Source: Oligoflexus tunisiensis
GTDB lineage: Bacteria; Bdellovibrionota_B; Oligoflexia; Oligoflexales; Oligoflexaceae
DNA: 64,000 nucleotides
Assembly: GCF_001748245.1 (NCBI RefSeq)
Contig: NZ_BDFO01000001.1
Location: 4,603,471-4,667,470 of the forward strand
Direction: 5' to 3'
This document shows, one piece after another, positions 17,829 through 26,460 of this stretch (position 1 is its first letter; each line of letters starts with the position of its first letter). The notes beneath the pieces were generated by a model. It made no database searches. It was not told the DNA's origin and was given only the letters and a program-made list of their open reading frames with translations. The position numbers and the translations under genes were made by a program.

Positions 17829-18015
17829 CTTTCTGGAATCCTGCGTTCAAGACCTATCAAAATCGAACAGTATGCGGTTAAATTGCGACGCTGCCTGTGA
17901 AAACGCAAGCAGGACTTGAGATTGCTGCGTTCTTTTCAGTATATTTTGGTTCCAACTGAAGAAGGATGAGGGGTTTCCAGACCGGAATTTTCCGCGATGG
18001 ATCATTTCCAGGCGC

Positions 18016-18858
18016 CTAGCGCTTCGGCTCATACTCCAAAACGGCGCGGATCGGAAAGTGATCCGACGATTTAATCCGCGTTTCAACCCATACCTCTTTG
18101 ACGTTGAGATTCCGCACAAACAGCTGATCCAAATGGTCGACCGGCCGCCTTGGATCCCCGGGGATCGGCACATAATGCAGGCCCAGTTCCTCCAGCTTGC
18201 CCGCCACGGCTTTGAAGTACTTCGGCGTAAACGTATTGAAGTCACCCGCAAAGATAATCGGCCCCTTGTGCTGCGGCAGGTGATGGATCAGGTAGTCCAG
18301 CTCTTCCACCGCACGCTTGATGGTCCGAATCAGGGTCGCATGGATGTTGACGACCATGAGGCTCTCCTCGCAATGACCCAGGGCATAGCTTGTCACCAGG
18401 GCCGCTTTCGGCGTTTTCAGCACCGGCTCCGGGTACTTGCAGAGGATGCGCAGAGGCGCTTCGTCCGTCATCATCCGCGCTAACGTCATCACCCCATCGC
18501 GCAGCTGATCAAGGCGCTCGTAGGACGCACCGTGCACGCTGAGAAAGCCCTCGGGGGAAAGCTCCATAAGGGACCGTCGCGACATGAGGGCTTCCTGCAG
18601 CAGGACCAGATCGCTCTGAAAACTGAGCAGACGAAAGTCATTGTAAAAATGTTCACCACCGTGACCCTTAAAAATATTCCAAATCGTCACGCGCAGCGGC
18701 CAGGGCCCCCAGCAGCCATGTTCGGCATTGCCGGAGAGCCAGACCGGAGTATCGATCTCGCGATTGATTTTCATGACTTTGCTGAGACTGCGTAGCACAT
18801 GCTGATAGGGCCGCCGGGGTTTGACAACTTTGGTCTTCTTTTTGGATTTTACAGGCAT
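18016..18858 (-). CDS. Endonuclease/exonuclease/phosphatase (EEP) family protein
   Basis: The 280-aa protein has a basic N-terminus (MPVKSKKKTKVVKPRRP) and the EEP fold: VTIWNIFKG (metal-binding Asn), DLVLLQEAL (catalytic Glu, about 85), VNIHATLI, FAGDFNTFTP (Asp/Asn, about 205) and SSDHFPIRAVLEY (catalytic Asp-His, about 265). Such Mg-dependent enzymes cleave nucleic acids or phosphodiesters; the substrate is open. No signal peptide is seen, and the Lys-rich start could aid nucleic-acid binding. Confidence 0.85.
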   Translation of the reverse strand: MPVKSKKKTKVVKPRRPYQHVLRSLSKVMKINREIDTPVWLSGNAEHGCWGPWPLRVTIWNIFKGHGGEHFYNDFRLLSFQSDLVLLQEALMSRRSLMELSPEGFLSVHGASYERLDQLRDGVMTLARMMTDEAPLRILCKYPEPVLKTPKAALVTSYALGHCEESLMVVNIHATLIRTIKRAVEELDYLIHHLPQHKGPIIFAGDFNTFTPKYFKAVAGKLEELGLHYVPIPGDPRRPVDHLDQLFVRNLNVKEVWVETRIKSSDHFPIRAVLEYEPKR

Positions 18859-18975
18859 GCAGGCTCCGCATCAGGGATTTTACACTCCAGTCTTGCGCAT
18901 GCGCGAAAACTTCGCTTCTATAGTGGGGAATTCCGTTGGACGTCTTGATTTCTGAACCATAAAGGAGCATCGCCC

Positions 18976-19314
18976 ATGATGATCGACACTCTCTTTCGTC
19001 GGATGCCGCCGTCGCCGCGCCTGCATGGGTATGCGCGGCAAAAATTGGAATCGTGCGCTGAACTTTGGAATCGACGGCTGGATTTGCGGCTGACCTTTGC
19101 TCAGGAACCCCACGGCGTTTCGGTCGAACTCTGCGGACGTGACAGTGATGGCCATTACATCTCCTGTCATGGTCAGGGCGCTGATGGTTTTCGGGCGATT
19201 GACAATCTCTGTCACAAGCTGGGTCCTCAGGGACTGCTTTTGTCCCATAATCCACCGCCTCCAATGCCGTTTCCAAGCCGACGTCCTGGCAACAGGAAAA
19301 CCCCTCTGCTTTGA
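18976..19314 (+). CDS. Ribosome hibernation-promoting factor/RaiA-like protein
   Basis: The 112-aa protein fits the short HPF/YfiA pattern: SPRLHGYARQKLESCAELWN (helix 1), LDLRLTFAQEPHGVSVELCGR (central strands), then GADGFRAIDNLCHKLGPQ (helix 2). This parallels the consensus order of the S30AE fold, which binds the 30S subunit and silences ribosomes in stationary phase. A Pro-rich tail (HNPPPPMPFPSRRPG) replaces the dimerisation domain of long HPF. AAAGGAG precedes the ATG by 8 bp. The similarity is moderate, and key basic residues were not checked by alignment. Confidence 0.6.
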   Translation: MMIDTLFRRMPPSPRLHGYARQKLESCAELWNRRLDLRLTFAQEPHGVSVELCGRDSDGHYISCHGQGADGFRAIDNLCHKLGPQGLLLSHNPPPPMPFPSRRPGNRKTPLL

Positions 19315-19407
19315 GGTCGCGAGGAAACAACACGCCCGTCAAGGCGGTCGTTCCTTTGCTTATACTAATGATTTGGGGTCTATCGGGCAAGACTCAGAGC
19401 GCGACAG

Positions 19408-19983
19408 TTAGAGGAGCCAGCGAACCGAAAGTCCGGAACTGCCCATGTACTCAGGATCGAAAGTTTTGGCGTCGGTGAAATAGGCAAGTTCGCTGTCGAG
19501 GACTGCAAATTCAAAGGCCACGGCCAGCTGGTTCTGCACGCGGAATTCCACGCCACCGACCAGCGCCGGGCGCAGGGCGGAAGCTGGGTAATAACCCCGC
19601 GGGTAGCGATCAGGCACCTGCAAAAAGAGTTCACTATCCGGGCTGTAGTTCACGGACAGGCCCATGTAAGGACGCAGACGCACGGTATCCCGCGAACCGA
19701 TCGCGCCCATGTAGGCCAGCGATTTCAGAGTCCACGAATGCACGGCTTCACCGGCCAGCTCGGGCGGCGTATAGCCATACAAAAGATCAAGCGCCCAGGT
19801 GTCACGCCACTCGTAACCAAAACCTGCAGCCAGATAACCGGCATAGGCCGCATGCTGCGTAATAGCCGAATTGGGTAGCCAGGGATTTTCGGTGGCGCCC
19901 CTTTTGAAAACGGTGATCTCCTGAGCCACGAGAGTGGAACCCGACAGGAGCAGGAGTGGAAGCATCCAACGGAAGAATTTCAT
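19408..19983 (-). CDS. Probable outer-membrane beta-barrel protein
   Basis: The 191-aa protein has a signal peptide (MKFFRWMLPLLLLSGSTLVAQ) followed by alternating amphipathic strands with aromatic girdle residues (HAAYAGYLAAGFGYEWRDTWALDLLYGY, RLRPYMGLSVNY, LRPALVGGVEFRVQ). It ends GSSGLSVRWLL. It resembles an OmpW-like or acyloxyacyl-hydrolase-sized barrel; no family is assigned. The ATG overlaps the stop of the phosphoesterase lipoprotein gene by four bases (ATGA), which fixes the start and implies coupled translation. Confidence 0.7.
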   Translation of the reverse strand: MKFFRWMLPLLLLSGSTLVAQEITVFKRGATENPWLPNSAITQHAAYAGYLAAGFGYEWRDTWALDLLYGYTPPELAGEAVHSWTLKSLAYMGAIGSRDTVRLRPYMGLSVNYSPDSELFLQVPDRYPRGYYPASALRPALVGGVEFRVQNQLAVAFEFAVLDSELAYFTDAKTFDPEYMGSSGLSVRWLL

Positions 19984-20765
19984 GGCAGGTCCCCGCATTC
20001 ATCTTTGCAAACTTTAAAGGATACTTTGCGATCAGCATGAAAGGTCACGAGCGAGTAGCGTCGTCCGGAGAGTTTCGGAACGATGTAGTACGGAATGCCA
20101 TTTTCATGCCAGTTATACTCGATTCTGGTACCGCGATGCCCATGCAGGGATGCGATGATTCCCGCCTGGCGATTGATTTCCAGCCAACGGTCCACCTGGG
20201 GCTGCGTATGAACATCCACGATCGGGGGAATATGCGAACCCACGACCGTGCGACTGTCGATCGTCCGGGTGAGGTAAGAGAAATCGGTTTCACCAAATTC
20301 ATACTGGTTGTTGTTCCACATCACGAATTTGATGCCGGCATAGGAGAAGGTGTAATCAAACGGTCCAAACATTTCGCTATAGATTCTCTTGCCGTGAGCC
20401 AGTGCATCGTGGTTCCCCACCACAGTCAAAAAAGGAATCCGTGAACGCTTCAGCGCTTCACCTGCCCACACATACTCGTGCAAAAGGCCATAATCGGTCA
20501 GGTCGCCGAGAACCAGAATGAACTTCACATCATCGCGACGATTGATGACGTCCACGGTCCGCGCCAGGTCCTTGGGTGTCCCTTGAGGATCGCCCATGAT
20601 GGCAATAGTAAATGGGAAGGACTGTTCAGGCTGTTCATTCAATAGCGCAAGCTGCTCGGCGGTCAGATCCTTGAGATGCGAAGGTGGATCCGATTCCCAA
20701 GGGGAATAGCGTTCGCCACAGGCCACAAGCAGGGCACTGGAAAGCAGAAAGGAAATTGACTTCAT
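19980..20765 (-). CDS. Calcineurin-like metallophosphoesterase lipoprotein
   Basis: The 261-aa protein has a lipoprotein signal (LLSSALLVAC, Cys 16). The phosphoesterase ligands follow in order: IAIMGDPQG (motif DxH/Q, about 55), VLGDLTDYG (about 86), VVGNHDALAHG (about 117), VGSHIPP (about 176) and LHGHRG (about 208). It likely hydrolyses phosphoesters in the periplasm or at the outer membrane. It is coupled to the downstream barrel gene, suggesting a shared envelope role. A 7-bp inverted repeat lies 19 bp upstream of the ATG. Confidence 0.88.
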   Translation of the reverse strand: MKSISFLLSSALLVACGERYSPWESDPPSHLKDLTAEQLALLNEQPEQSFPFTIAIMGDPQGTPKDLARTVDVINRRDDVKFILVLGDLTDYGLLHEYVWAGEALKRSRIPFLTVVGNHDALAHGKRIYSEMFGPFDYTFSYAGIKFVMWNNNQYEFGETDFSYLTRTIDSRTVVGSHIPPIVDVHTQPQVDRWLEINRQAGIIASLHGHRGTRIEYNWHENGIPYYIVPKLSGRRYSLVTFHADRKVSFKVCKDECGDLP

Positions 20766-20783
20766 AACTTACCCCTCCATGCC

Positions 20784-20805
20784 GTTACATTGGCATGTAT
20801 GTAAC
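20784..20805. promoter_or_regulatory. Inverted repeat upstream of the phosphoesterase gene
   Basis: GTTACAT and ATGTAAC are perfect 7-bp arms with an 8-bp spacer, placed 19-40 bp before the phosphoesterase start codon. This is the expected position for an operator. The binding protein is not known; a TetR-type regulator is encoded 1.3 kb away. Confidence 0.5.
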
Positions 20806-20829
20806 CATTTACTTACAAGCTCAGGGGGG

Positions 20830-21252
20830 TGGAATCAAGCCGAATTCGTGGCCGTTTCTCTTTCTTTGTCCTCAATGTATCAGCCGGTTGGCCAGTTTTA
20901 GTCCCTATTGCGCAAAAACGACTGGTCACTCTTTTCTTTCCGCGAAACCATGCTAGAATTAAAAACATTCACATACCCGCAAATCCAGGAGAGCCAAAGG
21001 TGCCAGCCCATCGGTCTGCTCGATTATTCCGGAATTCTCTGTGCAGGATTTCAAAACGCCCATCGCCAGATGGAAGCGCGGAATGAACATGAACGCGCTC
21101 GTCTCGGAATATTATCCAACCTCCCTGTCCGTCTGGGAGCCGGTGTCGGCTATCAGACCCCGATCGATCAGTTGCAGATTCGTTTGACCTACATGATACG
21201 CTTGGCATCTCCTATCAGATGTGAGCGGTTTTTTTTCAAAAGGAGTGGAGTA
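20830..21252. other. Gene-free or uncertain stretch before a lipoprotein gene
   Basis: A frame from an ATG at 20950 stays open into the downstream lipoprotein gene in the same phase. Reading it as one gene would place a signal peptide in the interior of the protein, so I treat the stretch as a leader. A 28-codon frame from GTG 20999 follows AGGAG and could be a leader peptide. No terminator or known RNA was recognised. Confidence 0.35.
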
Positions 21253-21837
21253 ATGTCCTTGATAAGAGCCTGTTCCGGTCTGGCTTCCGTTCTGCTCGCA
21301 AGCGCTCTCCTGAGCGGCTGCAGCACCTTCGCCCTGTCCTATCAGAATTATTTCACCAAGAACTTTGCCTATGTGGCGACAGGCTATGACGGCAACCCGT
21401 CCGTGCAGCTGTCGGACGGCGCGGAGTCGAACAACATTGAGAATGGCAATGAAACGGAGTACAGCGCCACGGAACATCCCACGATTTTCTTTGGCTTCCG
21501 CAGCCTTGAGCACCACAATAGCCAGTACACGCGCGGTGGAAATATGGATGACACTATCGTGGGCACCTTGATCGCTCCCGGCAAGACCGAGCCGATTCCT
21601 TTCCTGACTCTTTCAATGTCCGGCTCCAACATCAATGCCCAGCCGTCCATTCCCCAGGCCCAGGCTGTGACCTTTATCAAGGCCACCTATCCGGCGCTCA
21701 TGGTCAAGGTTGACAACAAAGCCAAGCAAAGCACCTATGGCAGCGGTGCTTATACCCTCGTCTGGAAAAGCGTCAAGTCATCCGGCAAAACTGAAGACCG
21801 CGAACTGTCCCGCGTGACCACGCAGCTGGTCCCTTGA
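21253..21837 (+). CDS. Hypothetical lipoprotein
   Basis: Not recognised. The 194-aa protein has a lipobox (LASALLSGC, Cys 22) followed by STFALSYQNYFTKNFAYVATGYDGNPSVQL. It appears beta-rich, with IVGTLIAPGKTEPIPFLTLSMSG and a final strand AYTLVWKSVKSSGK. AAAAGGAG lies 7 bp before ATG 21253, which fixes the start. It may be a surface or periplasmic accessory protein; nearby genes do not define its role. Confidence 0.72.
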   Translation: MSLIRACSGLASVLLASALLSGCSTFALSYQNYFTKNFAYVATGYDGNPSVQLSDGAESNNIENGNETEYSATEHPTIFFGFRSLEHHNSQYTRGGNMDDTIVGTLIAPGKTEPIPFLTLSMSGSNINAQPSIPQAQAVTFIKATYPALMVKVDNKAKQSTYGSGAYTLVWKSVKSSGKTEDRELSRVTTQLVP

Positions 21838-21993
21838 ACCCTGCGCCCATGACCTGAACCGCAGTCCCGCGCGGGACTGTGGGCATCACGACATCTGACC
21901 TGAACCGCCTTCTCGCTGTCAGTTGCGGCCCTTCCCGTTGCCCTTTCATCGCGACATACAAATTTGCCGTGACCTAATTAAGTGCGTATTGAC

Positions 21994-22022
21994 TTGATTC
22001 CACGCCCGCAAAGGGGTATGAT
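21994..22022 (+). promoter_or_regulatory. Predicted sigma70 promoter of the TetR gene
   Basis: TTGATT (21994-21999) and TATGAT (22017-22022) are 17 bp apart, 59 bp before the GTG start of the TetR-family regulator. The AT-rich stretch just after the -10 contains short inverted repeats (TATGATCAATA region), a plausible site for autoregulation. Confidence 0.6.
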
Positions 22023-22080
22023 ATTATGATCAATAATTTCCATATGTTACGATATTCAGCCTTTCCAAGGAGCCACGCCG

Positions 22081-22725
22081 GTGTCCCTCTCCCGAGCCCT
22101 CACCCGATTCGACAGCAAGACTCCCAGGCGGCGGGACCGTGAAACCACGCAGGAGAATCTGCTGCAGGCTGGCCTCGAGGTTTTCTCCGAGCTGGGCTAC
22201 GAAGGCGCGACCACCAAGTTGATCGCCCAGCGCGCCGGCAGCAATGAGGCGCTCATCAGCCGTTATTTTCAGAGCAAGGAAGGCCTGCTTCTGGCGATCA
22301 TCGTCCGCTATATCAATGAGAAAAAGGAAATGCAGCTCACCTACCCGCCGCGTGACACGGTCGAGGATGAGTTCTGCAGCTACCTGCAAACCCGTGTGGA
22401 GCAGGATATTCGTTTCAAGGATTTCATTCGCATCATCGTCTCGCGCGCAGCCACGGATCCGTTATTGAACGACAAGATCCGGCATCACGTCTCCTACAAT
22501 CCCGATCCTCAGCTCTGCGAGCGCCTGAAGCTGCTCCAGAAAAAAGGCCAGCTCTCCCCCGATGCGGATCTGAATCAGATCTGCTTTGTCATCGGTTTTC
22601 AAAGCTTCGCGACTGTGTTCATGGCCCATATCATCATGGGAAAGGACAAGGACGAAACCCTGCACGCCCTGCAGGATTTCGCGCGGGTCTATGCGCGGGG
22701 TCTCGGGCAGCCGCTCGTGCATTAA
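22081..22725 (+). CDS. TetR family transcriptional regulator
   Basis: The 214-aa protein has a TetR-type DNA-binding domain at about 20-66: ENLLQAGLEVFSELGYEGATTKLIAQRAGSNEALISRYFQSKEGLL, split here as helix 1 (LLQAGLEVFSELGYEG) and the HTH (TKLIAQRAGSNEALISRYF). The C-terminal helical ligand domain is of normal size. GTG 22081 is the start because AAGGAG lies 8 bp upstream. Its 3' end overlaps the convergent DUF2905 gene by four bases. Targets could include itself; the ligand is unknown. Confidence 0.92.
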   Translation: MSLSRALTRFDSKTPRRRDRETTQENLLQAGLEVFSELGYEGATTKLIAQRAGSNEALISRYFQSKEGLLLAIIVRYINEKKEMQLTYPPRDTVEDEFCSYLQTRVEQDIRFKDFIRIIVSRAATDPLLNDKIRHHVSYNPDPQLCERLKLLQKKGQLSPDADLNQICFVIGFQSFATVFMAHIIMGKDKDETLHALQDFARVYARGLGQPLVH

Positions 22726-22931
22726 CTCCGAAACTTGCCGAAGATCCAAAAGATAAGCGACAACACCAGACTTAAAACAAGACAAGTGACCACTGGGAAA
22801 TAAAAGGTGGTATTGCCCTTTTTGATGGAAATATCCCCAGGCAGTTGCCCCAATCCCAGGCCACGGCCGAAATGCCAAATCACACCCATCAGAACCAGAC
22901 TCAGCCCGATCGAAATCAATAACCGCGCCAT
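22722..22931 (-). CDS. DUF2905 family small membrane protein
   Basis: The 69-aa protein has two transmembrane helices (LLISIGLSLVLMGVIWHFG and FYFPVVTCLVLSLVLSLIFWIFG) separated by the conserved loop LGQLPGDISIKKGNTTFYFP, the hallmark of DUF2905. Function is unknown in all bacteria. It starts 13 bp after the GT9 gene and is probably co-transcribed with it. Confidence 0.9.
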   Translation of the reverse strand: MARLLISIGLSLVLMGVIWHFGRGLGLGQLPGDISIKKGNTTFYFPVVTCLVLSLVLSLIFWIFGKFRS

Positions 22932-22944
22932 GGTCCAACTCCTT

Positions 22945-23913
22945 TCATGTCTTCAACTGATCCAACAGTTCCTGAAGCCCCGCACCTGCCGACTGAGCAT
23001 CCAATGCCGCCGGATCATCACACACGATCATAACTGATGGGCCGGCGCCCTGCGGCATGGTTCGCAAGGGTTCACCCGGCAGATAAAAGCCCAACACTGG
23101 AATACCCAGGGCACCCGCCACATGCAGAGGCCCTGAATCGTGACCGATAAAAAACCGGGCACGGCTGATGAGCCAGGCCACACTCAAAAGATCATGCGCC
23201 CAGCGATCCGCATAAAGCCCATGCATGGAAACCTCCGGATTCTGTCGCAGTTCCTGCAGCTCTGGACCCGTGCCCATCCACAGCACCGCATAGCCCATGC
23301 TTTCCAGCTGACGGGCCAGACCTTGCAGAATCGGCAAGGGAGCGCAGCGATCGCGGCGTCCGGCAAACGCATGCAGACAAACATAAGGTTTGCTCTGCAG
23401 TTCCGCCGGCAATTGAAACTGCGGCAAACGCTCACGATCGAGGCAGGTGTGCGGCGCCACGCCAGGCTTCAGCACCGGTTGAAAACTCCGCAAAAGACCG
23501 GCCACCACGGGTTCGTGGCGCGACGGAGCGGGCAACACCTGAGTCAGAAACAAACCATTCTTCCGACCGGCAAGGCCGATGCGCTGCCGAATACCGGCCA
23601 TGCGCAGAAAGCAGGGCGTACGCCAGCAGCTGCTGGGAATCAGGGCCATATCAAATTGTTCTTTTTGAATGGTACGCAGCGTTCGAAAGAAGAGACGTGC
23701 CGAACCTTTTTTGCGACCAGGCGACTTATCCCAGAAAGGATCCGCAGCAAACACCTGCTGCACACCGGGGAGCAGATGCCCAATGCGCGCCGTATAATCC
23801 TTGCACCAAAGCGACAGTTCCACATCCGGATCCTGTCGCAAGGCTTCAGCGAGAGCCGAGGTAAAAATCAAATCGCCCAGATTATCGAGGCAAACCAATA
23901 GCACCTTTCGCAT
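22945..23913 (-). CDS. Glycosyltransferase family 9 (LPS heptosyltransferase-like)
   Basis: The 322-aa GT-B protein starts with KVLLVCLDNLGDLIFTSALAEAL, the N-terminal signature of GT9 heptosyltransferases (R-x-x-x-LGD). The C-terminal sugar-nucleotide half has FIGHDSGPLHVAGALGIPVLGFY (about 258-280), the typical donor-binding motif. It should add a sugar, likely heptose, to lipid A core. It is followed by DUF2905 and preceded by an ABC exporter operon. No other core genes are near, so its exact acceptor is unknown. Confidence 0.88.
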   Translation of the reverse strand: MRKVLLVCLDNLGDLIFTSALAEALRQDPDVELSLWCKDYTARIGHLLPGVQQVFAADPFWDKSPGRKKGSARLFFRTLRTIQKEQFDMALIPSSCWRTPCFLRMAGIRQRIGLAGRKNGLFLTQVLPAPSRHEPVVAGLLRSFQPVLKPGVAPHTCLDRERLPQFQLPAELQSKPYVCLHAFAGRRDRCAPLPILQGLARQLESMGYAVLWMGTGPELQELRQNPEVSMHGLYADRWAHDLLSVAWLISRARFFIGHDSGPLHVAGALGIPVLGFYLPGEPLRTMPQGAGPSVMIVCDDPAALDAQSAGAGLQELLDQLKT

Positions 23914-23924
23914 GCGTATCCAAT

Positions 23925-25589
23925 CTAACGAGAGATGAACTTTAAGAAATACAGTTTAACCGTCCGCGGCGCCAGCTTCTTTTTGCCAGACATCGGACGA
24001 TCGAGCAGCGTGGGCAGTGCCCGCAGCATGCGCCACCAGAAAACGCCGGCCATTCCCGTCAGAGCCAGCAGATAAAAAAGGCTTGCCCACGCATCCGGCC
24101 TGAACAGAAACCAGCCGTGCAGAGCCCCCGGTATTAACATACCATAATATAGCAGACTTCCTGCGCGGGGTTCACGCTCACGAGCTTCCGGCTCATAAGA
24201 GAAAACCATAAGAGCCATCAGGATCAGCCCCAGACATCCAAGGCCCCACATCATGGAAAAGATCGCCCCCATTTCAAGCGACACCGTATCCATCCGCAAA
24301 AGGCCCAGACCCATGACCAGTCCCGCGTAACAGACCGCGAGACTCAGCAGCAGAAGCAGACGTCGCTGCAAAAACTTCGCAAGCGAGTGAGGCCAGGTGA
24401 ACAGCATCCAAAGACTCTCGCCTTCCATCGGCAGAATATGAAACACCGCCGACCACAGAAATAAAAATCCTGTTCCAAACGCGATCACGGAAAGCCACGC
24501 CGGATCCTGCAGAGGCAGACTCTGGGGTAAAAGGGCCAGAAGCAAAGGCAGCACCAGAATCTGCAGCAGAAAATGCCGGTCCCTTCCCAGCAGAACGAGA
24601 TCACGCCTGGTGAGAGGATGCAGGCGTTCCCATAAGAAATTCATGAGGCCCGGCCTCAGCGATGTTCGCCAGCCGAAACCCGCACTCCAGCCCGGAAGGC
24701 CTGAGGTGGAAGGACGTAAAAGCCAGGCGGCCCAGAGATAGCAAAGCCCATGGACAAGGATCACAAGACTGAAAAGCGCCCCGACATGATGCCAGGCATC
24801 CTGCAGCATCACCGTGGATAAAGCCCAGGCGGCAGGAGTTTGATCCAGAATCGTTCCCCAATGCAGGGCGCTGCTTAAAGCCCAGCCCTGATCCAGACTC
24901 AGAGCCTGCATGCCCAGCACGAGAAGGCCCGCACCGAGGATGCCGCTCCATCCACGCAGGCTGCGCACCTGAGCCGGAGGCCAGCGCAGACGCAAGTGGA
25001 GATCAACCGTGACACGCGGTGCAGCCACAAGCGCCTGCAAAGCGATCCCAAGAATGATGGACCAAAACAGAGCCAGACCGAGCGACAACCCCCGCATGAC
25101 ACCCAGCTGCACGAGAAAGGCGCCCATGAAGAGGGAAAGACCCTGCGGCCACAAACTCTCAACGAGGCTGCGTTGCACCACCAAAGGCCATGCGGGCCAA
25201 GGGCTTGCGGCAAACCATTCCCATTCCGCATCACGCTGCAGACTTTGCCAATGTCCCCATTTCAAAAAAAGTGAGCTGAGCCAGCAGCCATTGAGAAACA
25301 CCAGCATCAAACGCGCACCTGGATCCGGAACATCCTCATAGCGGGTGTAACGCAAAAGGTGATAGGCATCATCGGATCGCTGCTGAAGGATCGCATATAA
25401 GACATCAGCATCCAGCAAACTCCGCAGGGATCCCGCCAGCACCAGCTGCAGGCCGAGTAGCGCGAGCACCAAAAGCACCAAGGCCCCCAGAGATGCACCG
25501 AGTGACCAGCTTCGCATCACCTGCAAACGATTCCACCAGCGCCTTGTCTGCAGACGCCAGAGAATCATAAAAACGCGCGTCCAGCTCAT
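23925..25589 (-). CDS. ABC-2-type exporter permease
   Basis: The 554-aa membrane protein has about 12 hydrophobic segments and no soluble domain. It is not strongly family-typed, but its ATG overlaps the stop of an ABC ATPase gene by four bases (ATGA), so it is the transmembrane partner. The size resembles the larger ABC-2 permeases of BcrAB/Ecs-type systems. Substrate is unknown. A GT9 gene follows after 11 bp, so envelope material is a possible cargo. Confidence 0.78.
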   Translation of the reverse strand: MSWTRVFMILWRLQTRRWWNRLQVMRSWSLGASLGALVLLVLALLGLQLVLAGSLRSLLDADVLYAILQQRSDDAYHLLRYTRYEDVPDPGARLMLVFLNGCWLSSLFLKWGHWQSLQRDAEWEWFAASPWPAWPLVVQRSLVESLWPQGLSLFMGAFLVQLGVMRGLSLGLALFWSIILGIALQALVAAPRVTVDLHLRLRWPPAQVRSLRGWSGILGAGLLVLGMQALSLDQGWALSSALHWGTILDQTPAAWALSTVMLQDAWHHVGALFSLVILVHGLCYLWAAWLLRPSTSGLPGWSAGFGWRTSLRPGLMNFLWERLHPLTRRDLVLLGRDRHFLLQILVLPLLLALLPQSLPLQDPAWLSVIAFGTGFLFLWSAVFHILPMEGESLWMLFTWPHSLAKFLQRRLLLLLSLAVCYAGLVMGLGLLRMDTVSLEMGAIFSMMWGLGCLGLILMALMVFSYEPEAREREPRAGSLLYYGMLIPGALHGWFLFRPDAWASLFYLLALTGMAGVFWWRMLRALPTLLDRPMSGKKKLAPRTVKLYFLKFISR

Positions 25590-26299
25590 AGCCGATCCGC
25601 AGTCAGGGCCAGAAATTTCTCTTCAAGGCTGCCCTCGGGTGCGAGTTCCGCGCAACTTCCCAGAGCGACGAGCTGCCCGTGATGCAGAATGCCGAGCCGA
25701 TGACAGAGGCGTTCGGCCAGATCCAAAAGATGCGTGGAGAGAAGCACGGTGCGACCGCGGGCCGCGAAGTCCAAAATCAGATCCCGCACATGAGCGGCTG
25801 AACGCGGATCGAGTCCGTTGGTGGGTTCATCCAGAATTAATACTTTGGGCTCATGAATCAAGGCACAGGCGAGGCCCAGACGTTTTTTCATGCCGGTGGA
25901 ATACTGACTGGCAAAATCATCCTGAGCCTCTTCCAGACCCAGATTTTGAAGCCAATGCTGTGTCCGGGCCCGGGCCTCGGACGGCGCGAGGCCATGCATC
26001 TCACCGACAAAACAAAGCAGTTCACGTCCCCGCAGATAATCGAGAAAATGCGGATGGTCCGGCAGATAGCCCACCCGGCTTTTCACCGCCACATGATGCC
26101 GCTGCGTATCAAGTCCGTCAATCGAAGCAGAGCCCGAGCTGGGAACCAAGAGACCCATCAGCATCTTGATCGTGCTGGTTTTACCGGCGCCATTGGGTCC
26201 GAGGAAGCCAAAGATTTCCCCACGTTCCACCGTCAGTGTCAAATCTTTGACGGCCTGGAAGCTACCGTAATTCTTGCTCAATTTTTTGCATATCAGCAC
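25586..26299 (-). CDS. ABC transporter ATP-binding protein
   Basis: The 237-aa ATPase of the BcrA/CcmA-like class has Walker A GPNGAGKTST (about 36-45), the Q-loop YLPDHP in place of the usual YxPQ, signature YSTGMKKRLGLA (about 135), Walker B VLILDEPTNGLDP (about 155-167) and the H-loop STHLL. GTG 26299 is the start because GAGGAGG lies 5 bp upstream. The frame continues further upstream without a start signal. The stop overlaps the permease start. Confidence 0.93.
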   Translation of the reverse strand: MLICKKLSKNYGSFQAVKDLTLTVERGEIFGFLGPNGAGKTSTIKMLMGLLVPSSGSASIDGLDTQRHHVAVKSRVGYLPDHPHFLDYLRGRELLCFVGEMHGLAPSEARARTQHWLQNLGLEEAQDDFASQYSTGMKKRLGLACALIHEPKVLILDEPTNGLDPRSAAHVRDLILDFAARGRTVLLSTHLLDLAERLCHRLGILHHGQLVALGSCAELAPEGSLEEKFLALTADRL

Positions 26300-26460
26300 A
26301 GGGCCTCCTCGGCTCTTTGGGACTTTCGGCAAACTGCCATGACTTTGCGAAAGTTTCCAGTCTCTGCAAGGACTTTTACCCACTTGGCCTGGATCCTTGA
26401 GTTGTTCAAGGCTCGTGCCGATCCTATGGATGAGCTCAGGTCTCACAGGGAGAAACTGCG

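Noticed and set aside
20950..21252. N-terminal extension of the lipoprotein gene
   Set aside because: The open frame would bury a complete lipoprotein signal peptide, and the ribosome-binding site sits before the inner ATG.
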